DNA from: Tubiluchus corallicola | Lineage: Eukaryota > Priapulida > Priapulimorpha > Priapulimorphida > Tubiluchidae | Direction of reading: 5' to 3' | Assembly: GCA_030141605.1 (NCBI GenBank) | Contig: JAQGDQ010000120.1 | Location: 186,001 to 250,000, forward strand | Length of the DNA: 64,000 bases | Shown: one piece after another, positions 23,100-39,500 of the stretch | Layout of the letters: every line of letters begins with the position of its first letter | How positions within the stretch are numbered: position 1 is the stretch's first letter | Translations under genes and position numbers: made by a program | Notes under the pieces: model-generated | Databases searched by the model: none | What the model was told of the DNA's origin: nothing | The model's input: the letters and a program-made list of their open reading frames with translations, nothing else

Positions 23100-23890
23100 C
23101 TCAAAGTTTAAGCTGCGCTATTAATAACTGTTGTTTTGGTGTTAATAAATTCCAAAAGAAACTTTACGAAAGTGTTTTTCTGTAACAAATTAATTTTTTA
23201 ACGGAAATTAAAAATATTGATTTACAAAAAATTACGGGCAGAAAAAATTATAAGGCCCGTTACAAACTTATTAGTGGCATGGTTAGTTCATAAGTGTTTC
23301 CACCTATAGTTCGGTTTTGAAGCAGCCTTCCGCTTAACGCTTAATAAGTGTCAGGCTTGGGGACATGGAGATCGAGAGCGTCGAAATGTGCAGATGCCAA
23401 AATGGGCGCCGAGTGATTAATGTCAAACAAGTGCATCCTTCTACGTAGTGTTATACATAAACTAAAACAAAATTACGTGTAGTAGCAAAAGATGTCCAAA
23501 ATAGAAACATGTGCAGGGAAAAGCCAACAACTGAATTGATTTCTAATAAGTTGTATGCAGAAAAACTCTGCCTGTTGTTTTTTCAGTAATGAAGCTTATA
23601 ATACAGCTGCGTGCAGCTGTGCAAGCAGAGGAAATAACAACAATAACAGAGAATTACAGCTGCAGACACAATCAGTCCCTTTTCTGCAACATCTAATTTT
23701 CGTCTATATAGGAATTATGAATGAAGATGTGATGAATGGCTATGGTGGCATTTGAAAATGAGTAGTCTATGTCTAGCACTTGAATTGTTTGTTAGCATTT
23801 TAAAGAAAATAATCTGCAGATATTTCGTGCGCCATTAGACCTAGAACATCCAGTAAAATGATGATAAATTTCTCATTTTAAACGATCTGC
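23100..23890. other. Non-coding DNA
   Basis: No gene or clear repeat is recognised between the low-complexity stretch and the next LINE remnant. Confidence 0.3.
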
Positions 23891-23894
23891 ACCT

Positions 23895-25245
23895 TTGATA
23901 AAGCACGTTTTAAATAAACGCCAAAGATTTGAAGGGAATGGGGACAATAGGAACTCAGAGAGACTCTGCGATCAAATGAATGCTGAAACTGAGAAAAAAA
24001 TTAAGCAAATTTACAAAAAACAGAAATGGACAGCTGAATGGTGGAAAGCCGCAAATTAGAACTCAGGAAAACTAATATGCACCATCCATCCTTTGTACTG
24101 AATATTCAACGCCCGATATAAATAACCACTTTGTGAAAGTTAATACGGAGGAAAATTACAATGGGTTGTTTGTCCTAGAAATGCACGCCGAACGAGCAAC
24201 CCAGGTCTCCAACCTTTGTTTGATGCAACGAACTGTTCCTAGTGTTTGGAAAAACCAAAGATTGTTATGCCAATACATTGTTTCAAAGTAAATTCACCAG
24301 CTCCTTTCGATGAACTTAGACCAATTTCAGTCTTACCTAAGCTATTTGAAACATTGTATATAGAATCTAATGTAAATGGAAAGCAGAAAACTAAGACAGC
24401 ATTTTATAACTACGCATGAAAAATAACCAGTACGTTTGCGTTCGAATACTTGTACGCTCATTGACTGTCGCCATCGAATATCTTTGAGTCTTAGCAATAG
24501 ATTTCAGCAAAGCTAACAGTGTTGTAAACCACACCATTTTGATAAACAACTTCATTCAAAATAGTGTAGCATCATTTTCTCCAAAATCATAAGTGATTTC
24601 GTACAACTTCGAAGCCAAACAACGAAAGTCAACGGATTCGTTATCACTAAAGGAGACCCTCAATGAATTGTGAGCGGTCCCTACTGCTTTGCTGTAATAA
24701 TCAACGTTACACATCCAGTTAAGAAGGACACTTAAATCGTCAAATTCGCAAACGACATCCGTATCAGTCAAAAGTATCATCATACGGTGATGAGTTTCAA
24801 AACGTGCAAAAGTCGCGTAACGATAACAAAATGTCGTTAAATGTTTCCAAGACAAAGGAAATGGTGCTGTCATGAAAAAATGGTAACTGGTGACATAAAT
24901 ATTACAGAGAATCAGAAGTGTCACACTAGAACTTCATATCACTGGAATTGTGTCATAGTTCAGAATTACAAACTAACTCAAAACATCTGGGACCCTGCAG
25001 AGAAGTGCGGCATGAAAAAACCAAAACATAGTGTTGAAACACTATTAGATAAAAAGACGATAAAATGTCTTCTTATGTCTTTCTAAAAGTGTCTACACGC
25101 ATCCTATGTATGAGCTTCTTTCTCCTAACAGGAAAATTGAAAACTTAAAAGCTAACAAAAGCATATATTCTAGACCACAACTGAAAATTGAAAGGGCAAT
25201 GCAGAGTTTTATTTATAGGTGTGTTTTTAAAAATAATTATAATTA
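23895..25245 (+). pseudogene. Decayed LINE ORF2, reverse-transcriptase remnant 2
   Basis: Broken plus-strand frames follow the order of a non-LTR retrotransposon ORF2. A basic pre-RT linker (RQRFEGNGDNRNSERLCDQM and a KWTAEWWKAAN motif) comes first. SPAPFDELRPISVLP follows near 24300, then AIDFSKANSVVNHTILINNF at 24494-24553 (RT motif A region). VKFANDIRIS lies near 24740, where the usual F/YADD is FAND. MSLNVSKTKEM follows near 24830, and a C-terminal piece HPMYELLSPNRKIENLKANK near 25100. Stops and frameshifts are frequent and the first catalytic Asp of motif C reads as Asn, so it is inactive. Confidence 0.75.
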
Positions 25246-29959
<4,714 letters not shown>

Positions 29960-29961
29960 AC

Positions 29962-31215
29962 TACTTACTTAATAAGTTTTAGCAAACCTTTTGAAAGTAT
30001 GTAACGATGGTGCGTCTTTCACATAATTTGGAAGTGTATTCCAAAGCATAGCTCCTGAGTAATAAATTGTACGCTTACCTTGCTCAAGCTTAACAGCATT
30101 TACATATAGCTGATTAGATGATATTAATTGTGACCTTGTGACACAGTTATGAACACTTGTAATGTTCTAACTCAGGTCTGACTCAAATCGAAATTCTGAC
30201 TCAGATATAACGAGCAGTTTTATTTAAACATTCGTACATCATTATTACGCTCAGTAATCTCTTCTCTGTTTTACTTTCATTAACTTTAATTCATTATACC
30301 TGCCATTAACATGGTAATCTCGGGTACTACAATCCAGGATTATTCTCAATGCTCTGTTCTGTAATTTTTGAATGCAGTCAATATATTTATAAAACATGGC
30401 TCTCCATGCAACAGAACAATAATCTGTATACTAAGATAGCATTAAACAAAGTTTTCAGGGTATTCTGTGGGCCGTCTCTACTGACCTTTTTAAGAACCCA
30501 GATTTTTTGTGATATTTTACCAGTAATTTTAAAAGATGTTTGTTCCATTTTAAATTGGGGTCAAAGTGAAGTCCTAAATATTTTATTCTATTGACAATTT
30601 CAATTCGACTACTGTAGTAACAAATTAAATTCACTAATATCTTGTAATTTGTTATTTGTCCCAAACAACATTGCTTTAGTTTTGCTCATATTTAAAGTTA
30701 GGTTATTGTCACTCATCCAGACTGCAATATTACTGACGTCTTTATTCAAATGGATTTCAAGAGTGGTTAAACAATTTGACTTAGACATAATAGCAGTATC
30801 AACAGCATATTACACCATTTTACTGCGACGTACCATTTTTGTAAAGTCGTTAATGAACATTATAAACAATAAAGGGCCTAAAATTGAGTCTTGTGTCCCA
30901 CAGATATTTTGCAAAAATTAGACATTAACAACAGTACATTGTTCTCTGTCATACAAGTAGTTTGAAAACCAATCCTTTGCTTTTGATGCCAAGCCGCTTT
31001 TCAAGTTTCTCAATTAATATTTGGTGATTAACGGTGTCAGCTTTTTTCAAATCTAGGAAGATCACACCTGTATGTTCACAATTGTCTATATTTGCTAAAA
31101 TGTAATCTGTAACATTGGCAATTGCTGTCATCGTACCATGGTCTTTCCTGAACCTCGACTGCTCGTTAATTAACAAGTCATTTTTAGCAAGGAACCTGGC
31201 TAACTCATAGTATCA
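29962..31215 (-). pseudogene. 5'-truncated LINE ORF2 (reverse transcriptase plus C-terminus), remnant 3
   Basis: This is the best preserved retroelement in the window. In order on the minus strand it shows LARFLAKNDLLINEQSRFRK, TGVIFLDLKKADTVNH (RT motif A region, near 31050), GTQDSILGPLLFIMFINDF (near 30880) and YAVDTAI at the site of YADD (30798-30809). Next come VWMSDNNLTLNMSKTKAM, RIKYLGLHFDPNLKWNKHLL (near 30570) and the C-terminal SGAMLWNTLPNYVKDAPSLH, FKRFAKTY followed by a stop near 29965. Stops and frameshifts separate the blocks, and the first catalytic Asp of motif C is Val. The endonuclease domain is missing, consistent with 5' truncation during target-primed reverse transcription. 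Confidence 0.88.
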
Positions 31216-32032
<817 letters not shown>

Positions 32033-33655
32033 GTTCATCAACAAGTAAAGTTGTCAATAATAATTCAGTAGTTCGATAAAAACACAAATCTTTTTTTATG
32101 ATTTAAGAATTAGTTATCTGTTATCTTTCAATTACCGCGAGTATTAAGTATGACTATTGTTGTTAGCTCGGGCAATAGCTGTCAGTGTCAACTCTGAGAA
32201 GTGATGGAAAACGCCTAAGAGGTGACTTTTATTACTTTACAACGGAAGCACAAGAGCGCTCTCCAACATCGACCATTACTTTGATTTTTATAGTTGTGCA
32301 AATGTGACTATGGAATAGCTCCTAGACTTAATGTTGCTTCAACACGAGCAGAGAATACTTCGCTTAAAGTCAATAATTTGAAAAAAGGGCAAATGCTACG
32401 TGTGTCAAAACTTTGTTTGCTGTTATGCGGTGCTAGTAGTAGCGAATGCGTTTCACACAGTTGAACGAAATGGTTTGGAATGTGCCTTGTAGATCGCAAA
32501 ACACTCGTTGTCGTCAAACTCGTCAAGTTTACATCTAACAGGTGCCGCCATTTTTAGTACAGGGCACAGATGCTTTTGGACAAATAGGCCTGCACCTTAA
32601 TTGCCGGGAGAACAATTACTCTACAAAAATGTACAGCAGCAGAAAATATAGGCAGGCGTAATTATTAAAAAATAATATATTCAGGCAGAAAAATTGTAGA
32701 TGTATAGGTCTATTCCTGTACGTGACAGAATGAGTAAATACTATAATTTTGCCAATAAGGCATAGGCTGTGCTTAGAGCTATGCCAATTTCTATTAAAGA
32801 CAAATGAAAAAGTTTACTTCGGGTGCCAGACTAGTACAAGATTTTTTGGTGTTTACGTCAAGTTACGTGTTGTAAATATTTATTTTTCACTTTATATAAT
32901 ATTTCCAGATCAAACTCAGTGCAGAGGCAATTGTATCCTGTACTAAGTCAATGTGATTGTATCCTGTACTGTCTCGAGTCTTATAACAGCAAAACTGGCT
33001 TTGGAAGAATCTTCTGCTAGTATCTTATTACATAAATCATCCTAGCACCACGAAACTCAGATTTTGATTTAAGAATATCTTGTAAAATGGTGTTAATCAG
33101 ATTTTTTCGTCCTTAAACTCCAGGAAAGCCAATAAGATCCCGATAAGATCCCGTGAAACTGATTTAGCTATTTCAGCTGTATATTTTTGGTATGGTTGAG
33201 TTACAGGCTGTAAGTTGTAAGGAAACAGTAAAATCAAGCACCTGTTTTATCTTGGTAAAGAAAACAGGGTTTTACGTGGATTATCACCGTTTGATATGAG
33301 AGAAAAAGCTTTGACCAGAGACAAAAATTCCTTTAGATTCCCGTTCTGTAATCAATAAAATGTGCTAAAATTTCCAAAAGTGTTAGCGAAAACACCCTAA
33401 AATCTTCATCTGACGTTTAAAACGAGAAACTTGAAAAAAGGCAAAGTCGTAATATTTTGTAAACTTGAGCTCATTAAGGACATATTAAATAATAAAATCG
33501 GATATGACAGTATAACAATATGATATTGCAGTGATGAAACAAAATCTATTGAGGGTTTATTATAAGAAAGGTGGCTTCATTGTTTTTATTTATCATCTGT
33601 CGACAATGAATTAAAACCTACTTCCACAAACAATGCTACTTTCCACTCTGTTGAT
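32033..33655. other. Non-coding DNA
   Basis: No feature could be supported. Short duplications such as ATTGTATCCTGTACT (near 32930 and 32953) are noted only. Confidence 0.3.
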
Positions 33656-33844
33656 CTATTTAACTGAAGAATCTTTTTTCCAATGTTTCTGTTCCAATGG
33701 TAGGTCGCTCCACATGCTAATTATTGATGTACATACAGTTTTGCGGCCATATTTATTGTGAGTATGTTTTACATTATAAGGTCTGGGGTTAAACGTTATG
33801 TCTTTAAGGAATAGTAGCTTATTTATCTCAAAGGGACTGCTCAT
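33656..33844 (-). pseudogene. LINE ORF2 C-terminal fragment, remnant 4
   Basis: The frame contains FNPRPYNVKHTHNKYGRKTV, then TSIISMWSDLPLEQ. This resembles the conserved C-terminal motif of non-LTR ORF2 proteins (TR.. K.....Y.KK..S...WN.LP...). It ends with a stop at 33656. No RT domain was found upstream on this strand. Confidence 0.5.
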
Positions 33845-34388
33845 CCCATTTATTTATGTCACCAAATCGTAGACATCGAATCGAAGACTCGGCAATAAAA
33901 TTGTCGTTCTTTTCCTCTTGTAATTGCTATTTTGTTAAATTTAAAAACAATGAGGGACTTCTGAAACGCTCTGTCTTTAAACCTAACATACTTATTCAGA
34001 AAAGTGGGTGGAGACTTTTTGTTAACAATCTGGAAATTATACAGTTTGAAAGATTACCACCTGAACCTGAATAATTGATAATTAGTATGACATTAACTCT
34101 GATTTCTGTAACATTTTATGAGTAGAATAGAGTAGCACATTCTAGTTAAAATCGGATCATACAAATTATAAGCATAAGCTATGATGTTTTCACAACCCGC
34201 TGACAAAGAATACATATGAATTACAAAACAAAAATATACCTATAAAGACATTCATCCATGTAAGTAAAAAATCAATAAAAATTAATTTGACATTTAAATT
34301 GCGTGTACCTTTAAAGCCATAGATGTCTTTTAAGAGTGGTTTGTGAACTCAGTTACTGAGGTTAATTATAAATCAATTAATTAGAAGC
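33845..34388. other. Non-coding DNA
   Basis: A 72-codon plus-strand frame (33856-34074) has no recognisable domain. No other feature is seen. Confidence 0.3.
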
Positions 34389-34590
34389 AATTAAACTCAA
34401 TAACCGTTTTGGCGACCTCGACTTGCCGTGAGTTTATTGTGCTACCTAGATGATGACGCCGGGATGCAATTCTTCTGAGTTTCAACTGCGTGCGCACTGG
34501 CATTGTTTGCGAATTGGTCAGGAACTCTGCATTGAGGTGGAGAGAGATAGGTCGAGGTCGGGGTCGCCAAAACGGTTATTGAGTTTAATT
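34389..34590. repeat. 200-bp inverted repeat with perfect 29-bp arms
   Basis: The arm 34389-34417 (AATTAAACTCAATAACCGTT then TTGGCGACC) is exactly inverted at 34562-34590. The symmetry continues inward as CTCGAC on the left and GTCGAGGTCGGG on the right, which carries a 6-base insertion. The arms contain TTTTGGCGACC, similar to the junction between an LTR end and a primer-binding site in some Gypsy/BEL-type elements. Two head-to-head retroelement ends are one possible origin; this is inference. Confidence 0.7.
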
Positions 34591-35143
34591 ATTTTTCTGT
34601 ATATTGACTGCCATAATAAACGTTTTTGTTCATCATCAATAAGTTCTAAGTTTTATTTCTTGCCTCGACCACCAGTTAACACAACTCCCTGAAAACCTCA
34701 ATTGTAAATGAAAAGTCATGCAGTTAAAGTGAGTACGTTTTAGTATTTCGCTATGGTTCTTGTTGTAATGTTCATCTAACTTGACAAATGGATTTGAAGC
34801 TTGAGTGTGCCGATTTTAGTATTCAATTCTGTGTAATTTGCAGTGTAGTGCATTGAGACACTTCGTAAGTTTTTGTTTATTAAGTTTTGGCAGATTTGTA
34901 TCTGTTTGCCCCCATGCTGATCAGTGTATTTGTTTGAGGTAGAGTTATATAGTTTAAGTTGCTCATTCCCAATTATCTATATCTAACATACGTTTAATGT
35001 TGTAGTTCTGTTAGTGTAGCGTAGTTGAGTGTAACGAAGTTAAACTGACGGATTGCAGTTAGTAAAGCTGTCACTATACAGCTTTGTGTGTGTAAGAATT
35101 TGATGTAAATTGCCCATACAGTCTGGTCAATTTAGGGGAGCCA
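34591..35143. other. Non-coding DNA
   Basis: The left portion contains AATAAACG and a T-rich tail that could belong to an LTR, but I could not bound it. Nothing else is recognised. Confidence 0.3.
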
Positions 35144-35400
35144 TGTAACTGCGCTTACCTGACGGTGCTGCTCCCTATTAATGATCGGCAGGCATTGTTG
35201 CGTCGTCCAGTTTTTGCGTTTAGTGAACAATGGACGGCTTGCTGGCAGGTGCTAGAACACGCGTTTACGAGATTGTCGTGAGGTTTATGAGGTTACTGTG
35301 TGAGGTTATCAAGTTAATTTACGTGTTTCGTTAGCAGAAATAAATGTTAATGTCGTAAACTTAACTTTGGATGTTGCCTAAATTTATCTCTTGCCTTACA
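35144..35400 (+). mobile_element. Candidate solo LTR (257 bp)
   Basis: The segment begins TGTAAC and ends CTTACA, giving TG...CA ends with a TGTAA/TTACA inverted repeat. A polyadenylation-like AATAAA lies about 60 bases before the end. It is preceded by a purine run AGGGGAG resembling a polypurine tract and followed by TGGTCTCCG, which begins with TGG as primer-binding sites do. No target-site duplication is seen, so the identification is tentative. Confidence 0.35.
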
Positions 35401-35956
35401 TGGTCTCCGTTAAACGTTTTAGCGCATTAGCCAGCACATTACAAACGGCAAACTAGGTTTATATCACGCACAACAAATGTACTACCTATGTCTTTGCATA
35501 ATGTTGCAATACCCTGAAATTGCGAACAGAATTTAAAACCTGGTCGCTTAAAAGCCCCAATCGTACTGCACGACATTGCAATAAAATAAGATTCAATCAT
35601 TGATACTACTACTAATAGAAAGACGGGTCAAAAAGTTTTACTGTAAATGCCAACACCATTTTCAAAGAGGCTCCCATTAACAGTTTGAAAAGAAAGGCAA
35701 AGCTACAGGAGCAAATCTTAGTGATAATCAAACTGAGAAAATGTTCAAGCTATTCCTTTGCAAATAAAAACAGACTTCATCAGAATATTTAAAAAGTGTA
35801 TGTGAATTACAAATTTTACCATGATTAATGGTTAGTTTAATTGCATTTTGCATTATAAATTAAATTGCATTGTAAGCAAATTTGTTTCTTTGCTGAAAAT
35901 TTTGTGCTCGAATCTTGGTGCATCTAATGTTGTCTTCTTCAAGTGCAATTATATAG
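35401..35956. other. Non-coding DNA
   Basis: No recognisable gene or repeat is seen. Confidence 0.3.
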
Positions 35957-36182
35957 CCTATTACTATTCTGATGTCACTGTAAATGTCTGTTTTGACTTA
36001 GCTTATTACTATTCTGAAGTCACTGTAAATGTCTACTTTGATTTAGCTTATTACAATTCTGAAGTCACTGTAAATGTCTGCTTTGATTTAGCTTATTACA
36101 ATTGTGAAGTCACTGAAAATGTCTGCTTTAATTTAGATTATTACTATTCTGGAATCATTGTAAATGTCTATTTTCGATTTAG
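35957..36182. repeat. 45-bp minisatellite, five units
   Basis: Units start at 35957, 36002, 36047, 36092 and 36137, the last being 46 bases. The unit begins CTTATTACTATTCTGAAGTC. Because 45 is a multiple of three, a plus-strand frame (35848-36204) stays open and reads as a 15-residue repeat (AYYYSEVTVNVCFDL). I treat the frame as a consequence of the repeat, not a gene. Confidence 0.9.
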
Positions 36183-36270
36183 CTATTTCTATTTACTAAT
36201 CTGAAGCTTATGAATATTATGAATTAAGATGTTTTATATTCTGAAAATAAGTGATGTTTTGTGAAAATAA

Positions 36271-36583
36271 ACTATCTAATCTAATCTAATCTAATCTAAT
36301 CTAATCTCTAATCTAATCTAATCTAATCTAATCTAATCAGATCTGATCTGATCTGATCTGATCTGATCTGATCTGATCTGATCTGATCTGATCTGATCTG
36401 ATCTGATCTGATCTGATCTGATCTGATCTGATCTGATCTGATCTGATCTGATCTGATCTGATCTGATCTGATCTGATCTGATCTGATCTAATCTAATCTA
36501 ATCTAATCTAATCTAATCTAATCTAATCTAATCTAATCTAATCTAATCTAATCTAATCTGATCTAATCTAATCTTATCTTATC
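36271..36583. repeat. Symmetrical pentanucleotide array (CTAAT)n-(CTGAT)n-(CTAAT)n
   Basis: Diverged CTAAT units flank a central, almost pure block of CTGAT (about 36341-36487). The array starts right after GTGAAAATAAACTAT, which resembles the end of a LINE 3' UTR, and pentamer tails of this type are used by some CR1/L2-like elements. Confidence 0.95.
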
Positions 36584-39500
36584 GCAAGCCACTATCGTTA
36601 ACACAAAGTGTGTCAAAGGAAGGAAACAGAGCCATAGGACAGCCGACCTAATTTTACTAAATGCAAGTAATGATAACGGCATAGTTAAGCAGGAAATGTT
36701 CCATTTACACAGGAAATAATACAGTGAATGCAGAACAAACTCTGAAAGTACCCAAAAACAAAAACAACAACAACAACAGTGGCAAGAATGACAGAATAGA
36801 GTGATTGCGAAATGTCGATCAACCACCGGGGGTCCACCTTGCAATGGCCAATCAGGCGCTTTAGCTGACTAGCTACTTCCATACTTCAAAGGTTAGTCAC
36901 GGTAGAGCACGGTAAACGCGCATGCAGAATTCTTAAGCATACCAATAACTGTGAAATTGACATGATTAGATTATTTTTACTTAAACAAAAACTCATAGTC
37001 AAAAAGACGGACAAATATTGCCGATAAAACATGCAAGTAGCTTCGTGAAAAACTGAATTTCTTCAAAATTAATAAAAGTCATGCTTTCTCTTTCAGAGTT
37101 CCAAGGTAGTTAGCTTTCCATTTTTTCTGATTTGAGAATTTGAAGTTATATAATATAACCTGTGGAGTACATCAGGGGTTTGTTCTCGGATATCTACTGG
37201 TGTTAATTTTAACCTTAATGGCGTTATTGGCGTCCTTCCATGACAATAGTTCTAGTGTGCTTAAAATGGAAAGCAGTGTGATCTTGTAATTACATTTAAA
37301 GATCTGCTCAGTAGATTTGTTGGCAATTTTATCTCAGTTCTTTGGTGGGTGGACGATGGGGGTAGCCATGCGGTAACAGTGTGAATTTAACGACCAAAGC
37401 GACACCGAAGCTGGTCATTGAATGAATGGGTGACCACCGGGGACGAACAAGGACGTTCTCGCCCATAAACTCTCTAAAAGCTCTCTATTTTTAACCTTGT
37501 ATTTATTATATAGATGTACCGCTGTCAGTTGCTCAGAAGAATTTATGTGATTGTATGACCGCTTTTGTAGCATTGCTGTACCGCGTCCATTGCTGCAGCT
37601 GTTGCCAGGGCAGCGCACAGAAAAAATGATAATAGAAGACTGTCTTTCTGCACTAATAATCTAGCCAGTTTTATATTACTTCTAGTTACACTCACAGTAA
37701 TAGTCTTTACCATTGTTGCTACTTTTAATTTTATGGCCGTGTAATAGATAAATAAAATATGCGTTTGCCTTTGTTATTCATGTCAATACAATATTGCAAT
37801 AAGGAGATCATTTCGACCGTGATGACTAGGAAGTGTTGCAGGCTTACATTGGGCGCAAGGTGCAGGTCATACATCAGAAAGTGGAATAAAAGTATTTTTG
37901 GGGATGAGGTGAAAACGTAAAGCCATTTTTCAATGTAAGCCGTTTGTGCAAACTTCTTATATTTTGCGAAAGATTATAATTTATTTTCTTTCGAGATTAG
38001 AATAGCCGCAGACAACAATACATTTGGTACGTATTTGTATTGAAAACTGATGTTGTTAATCTTAAGCAGGTCATTCGGCCGTTTTTTTCTCATGTTACGA
38101 TAACCACTTTAATTTAAAAACACTTCTTATGTAGTACGTCATCATCCGTCCACGCATAATTTCTTGTAGTAGCATACAGTAAAGATTCTACGGTAAAATA
38201 TTCCAGAATTGTCTTAATAGATCTTGACAGTTCCTTCCTTACTAAAATTTTTTATGAAAGTACTATCATATACTTTTATGACACACATAGGCCTATAAGC
38301 ACACTGGTGCTTTTATGAGTAATCGTGTCTATTACCTAAACTCACATTTTTAAACAGTAACTGTGCAAATTAGTCGTGTATTACCTTTTACTACCTTTTA
38401 TGTTATAGTAATTGTAGTAAATTAGCGTTTTGTAGTGTAGCGTATTTGAGCACACACAACTATTTTCAATTGCTCTGTGTTTTATTTGACTTACATTTGC
38501 TTACAATTACAGGTATAACTGCACCTGATTTAATTTTAAATAACATTTTTTAATTATTAATTAACTAAAATGATATGGGTTTCACGTCAACTCCATAAAC
38601 AGGTTCTCTTATCTTGTTTTAAGCCATAACAATTATTCATGTATCACTCATAGCCAGCAGATGCAATTTTGGATAATCGTCTTTCGCTGTTGCAATAGCT
38701 GAGGCTTCTGCACTAATTAAACTCCGCGCGCACTCGTGTCACATTGCAGTATCATTAGTGGTCACTGTTCACATTGCACCATGATCAGTGGTCACTGGCC
38801 GGAGTTATTATTCTATGCGAAAGCTAAGCTGTTGGTCGATATCATTTGTATAGCAATTACAATGCCGAAAGAATAATTACTCCTGGGATTGGAAGCCTAA
38901 TAACAATTCCACATTAGAAATGTAAACATAGTAATCAGTGATAATCTAGTAGAGTGAACAGGTTTATTTACCTTGTCTTACGTGTTAAAAATCTACCACC
39001 ACCGAAGTCAGCATCCAATTATGAATTAATGCAAACGTGTGACTAATTGTCTGGGATGTTTGACGTCTTGCTGGGTAAAATGAGAGCTGGGTAAAAGCCG
39101 CAATTATATTTTAAATGGAAAAAAGAGTCAGTGCGAAATAGCTAAGTACGCAGTAACTTCTTGTCTTTATGGCGCAGTTGTCAACTTAAAACCTGAATTG
39201 AAGCTTGGTCTCTTCAGATGCTAACTTCCTGCTTCTGCAGCTTGACTACATGTCTTCATTCTCGTTACGAAATCAGAGCAAAAATAATAACGCGGAACTT
39301 TGAAAGGTCGCCGAACATAAGTAGAAGTTAAGCCTCATCGTTTGTTGAGAATTGCCTCTACATTCTAAGAGTAAGACTCAAACAGACTTTGATTACGAAA
39401 GAAAATCTGCTTTATGTAATAGAATAGCCATTCAAAATCTTACTAGTATTGGAGGAAGATCTAATGAGCACAAAGTTAAAATAACGAGGAAAATAAGTAA

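Noticed and set aside
24556-24924. 122-codon minus-strand frame
   Set aside because: It is the antisense shadow of the plus-strand LINE RT remnant.
35848-36204. 118-codon frame with a 15-residue repeat
   Set aside because: The frame stays open only because the 45-bp unit is a multiple of three; no signal peptide or conserved motif supports a gene.
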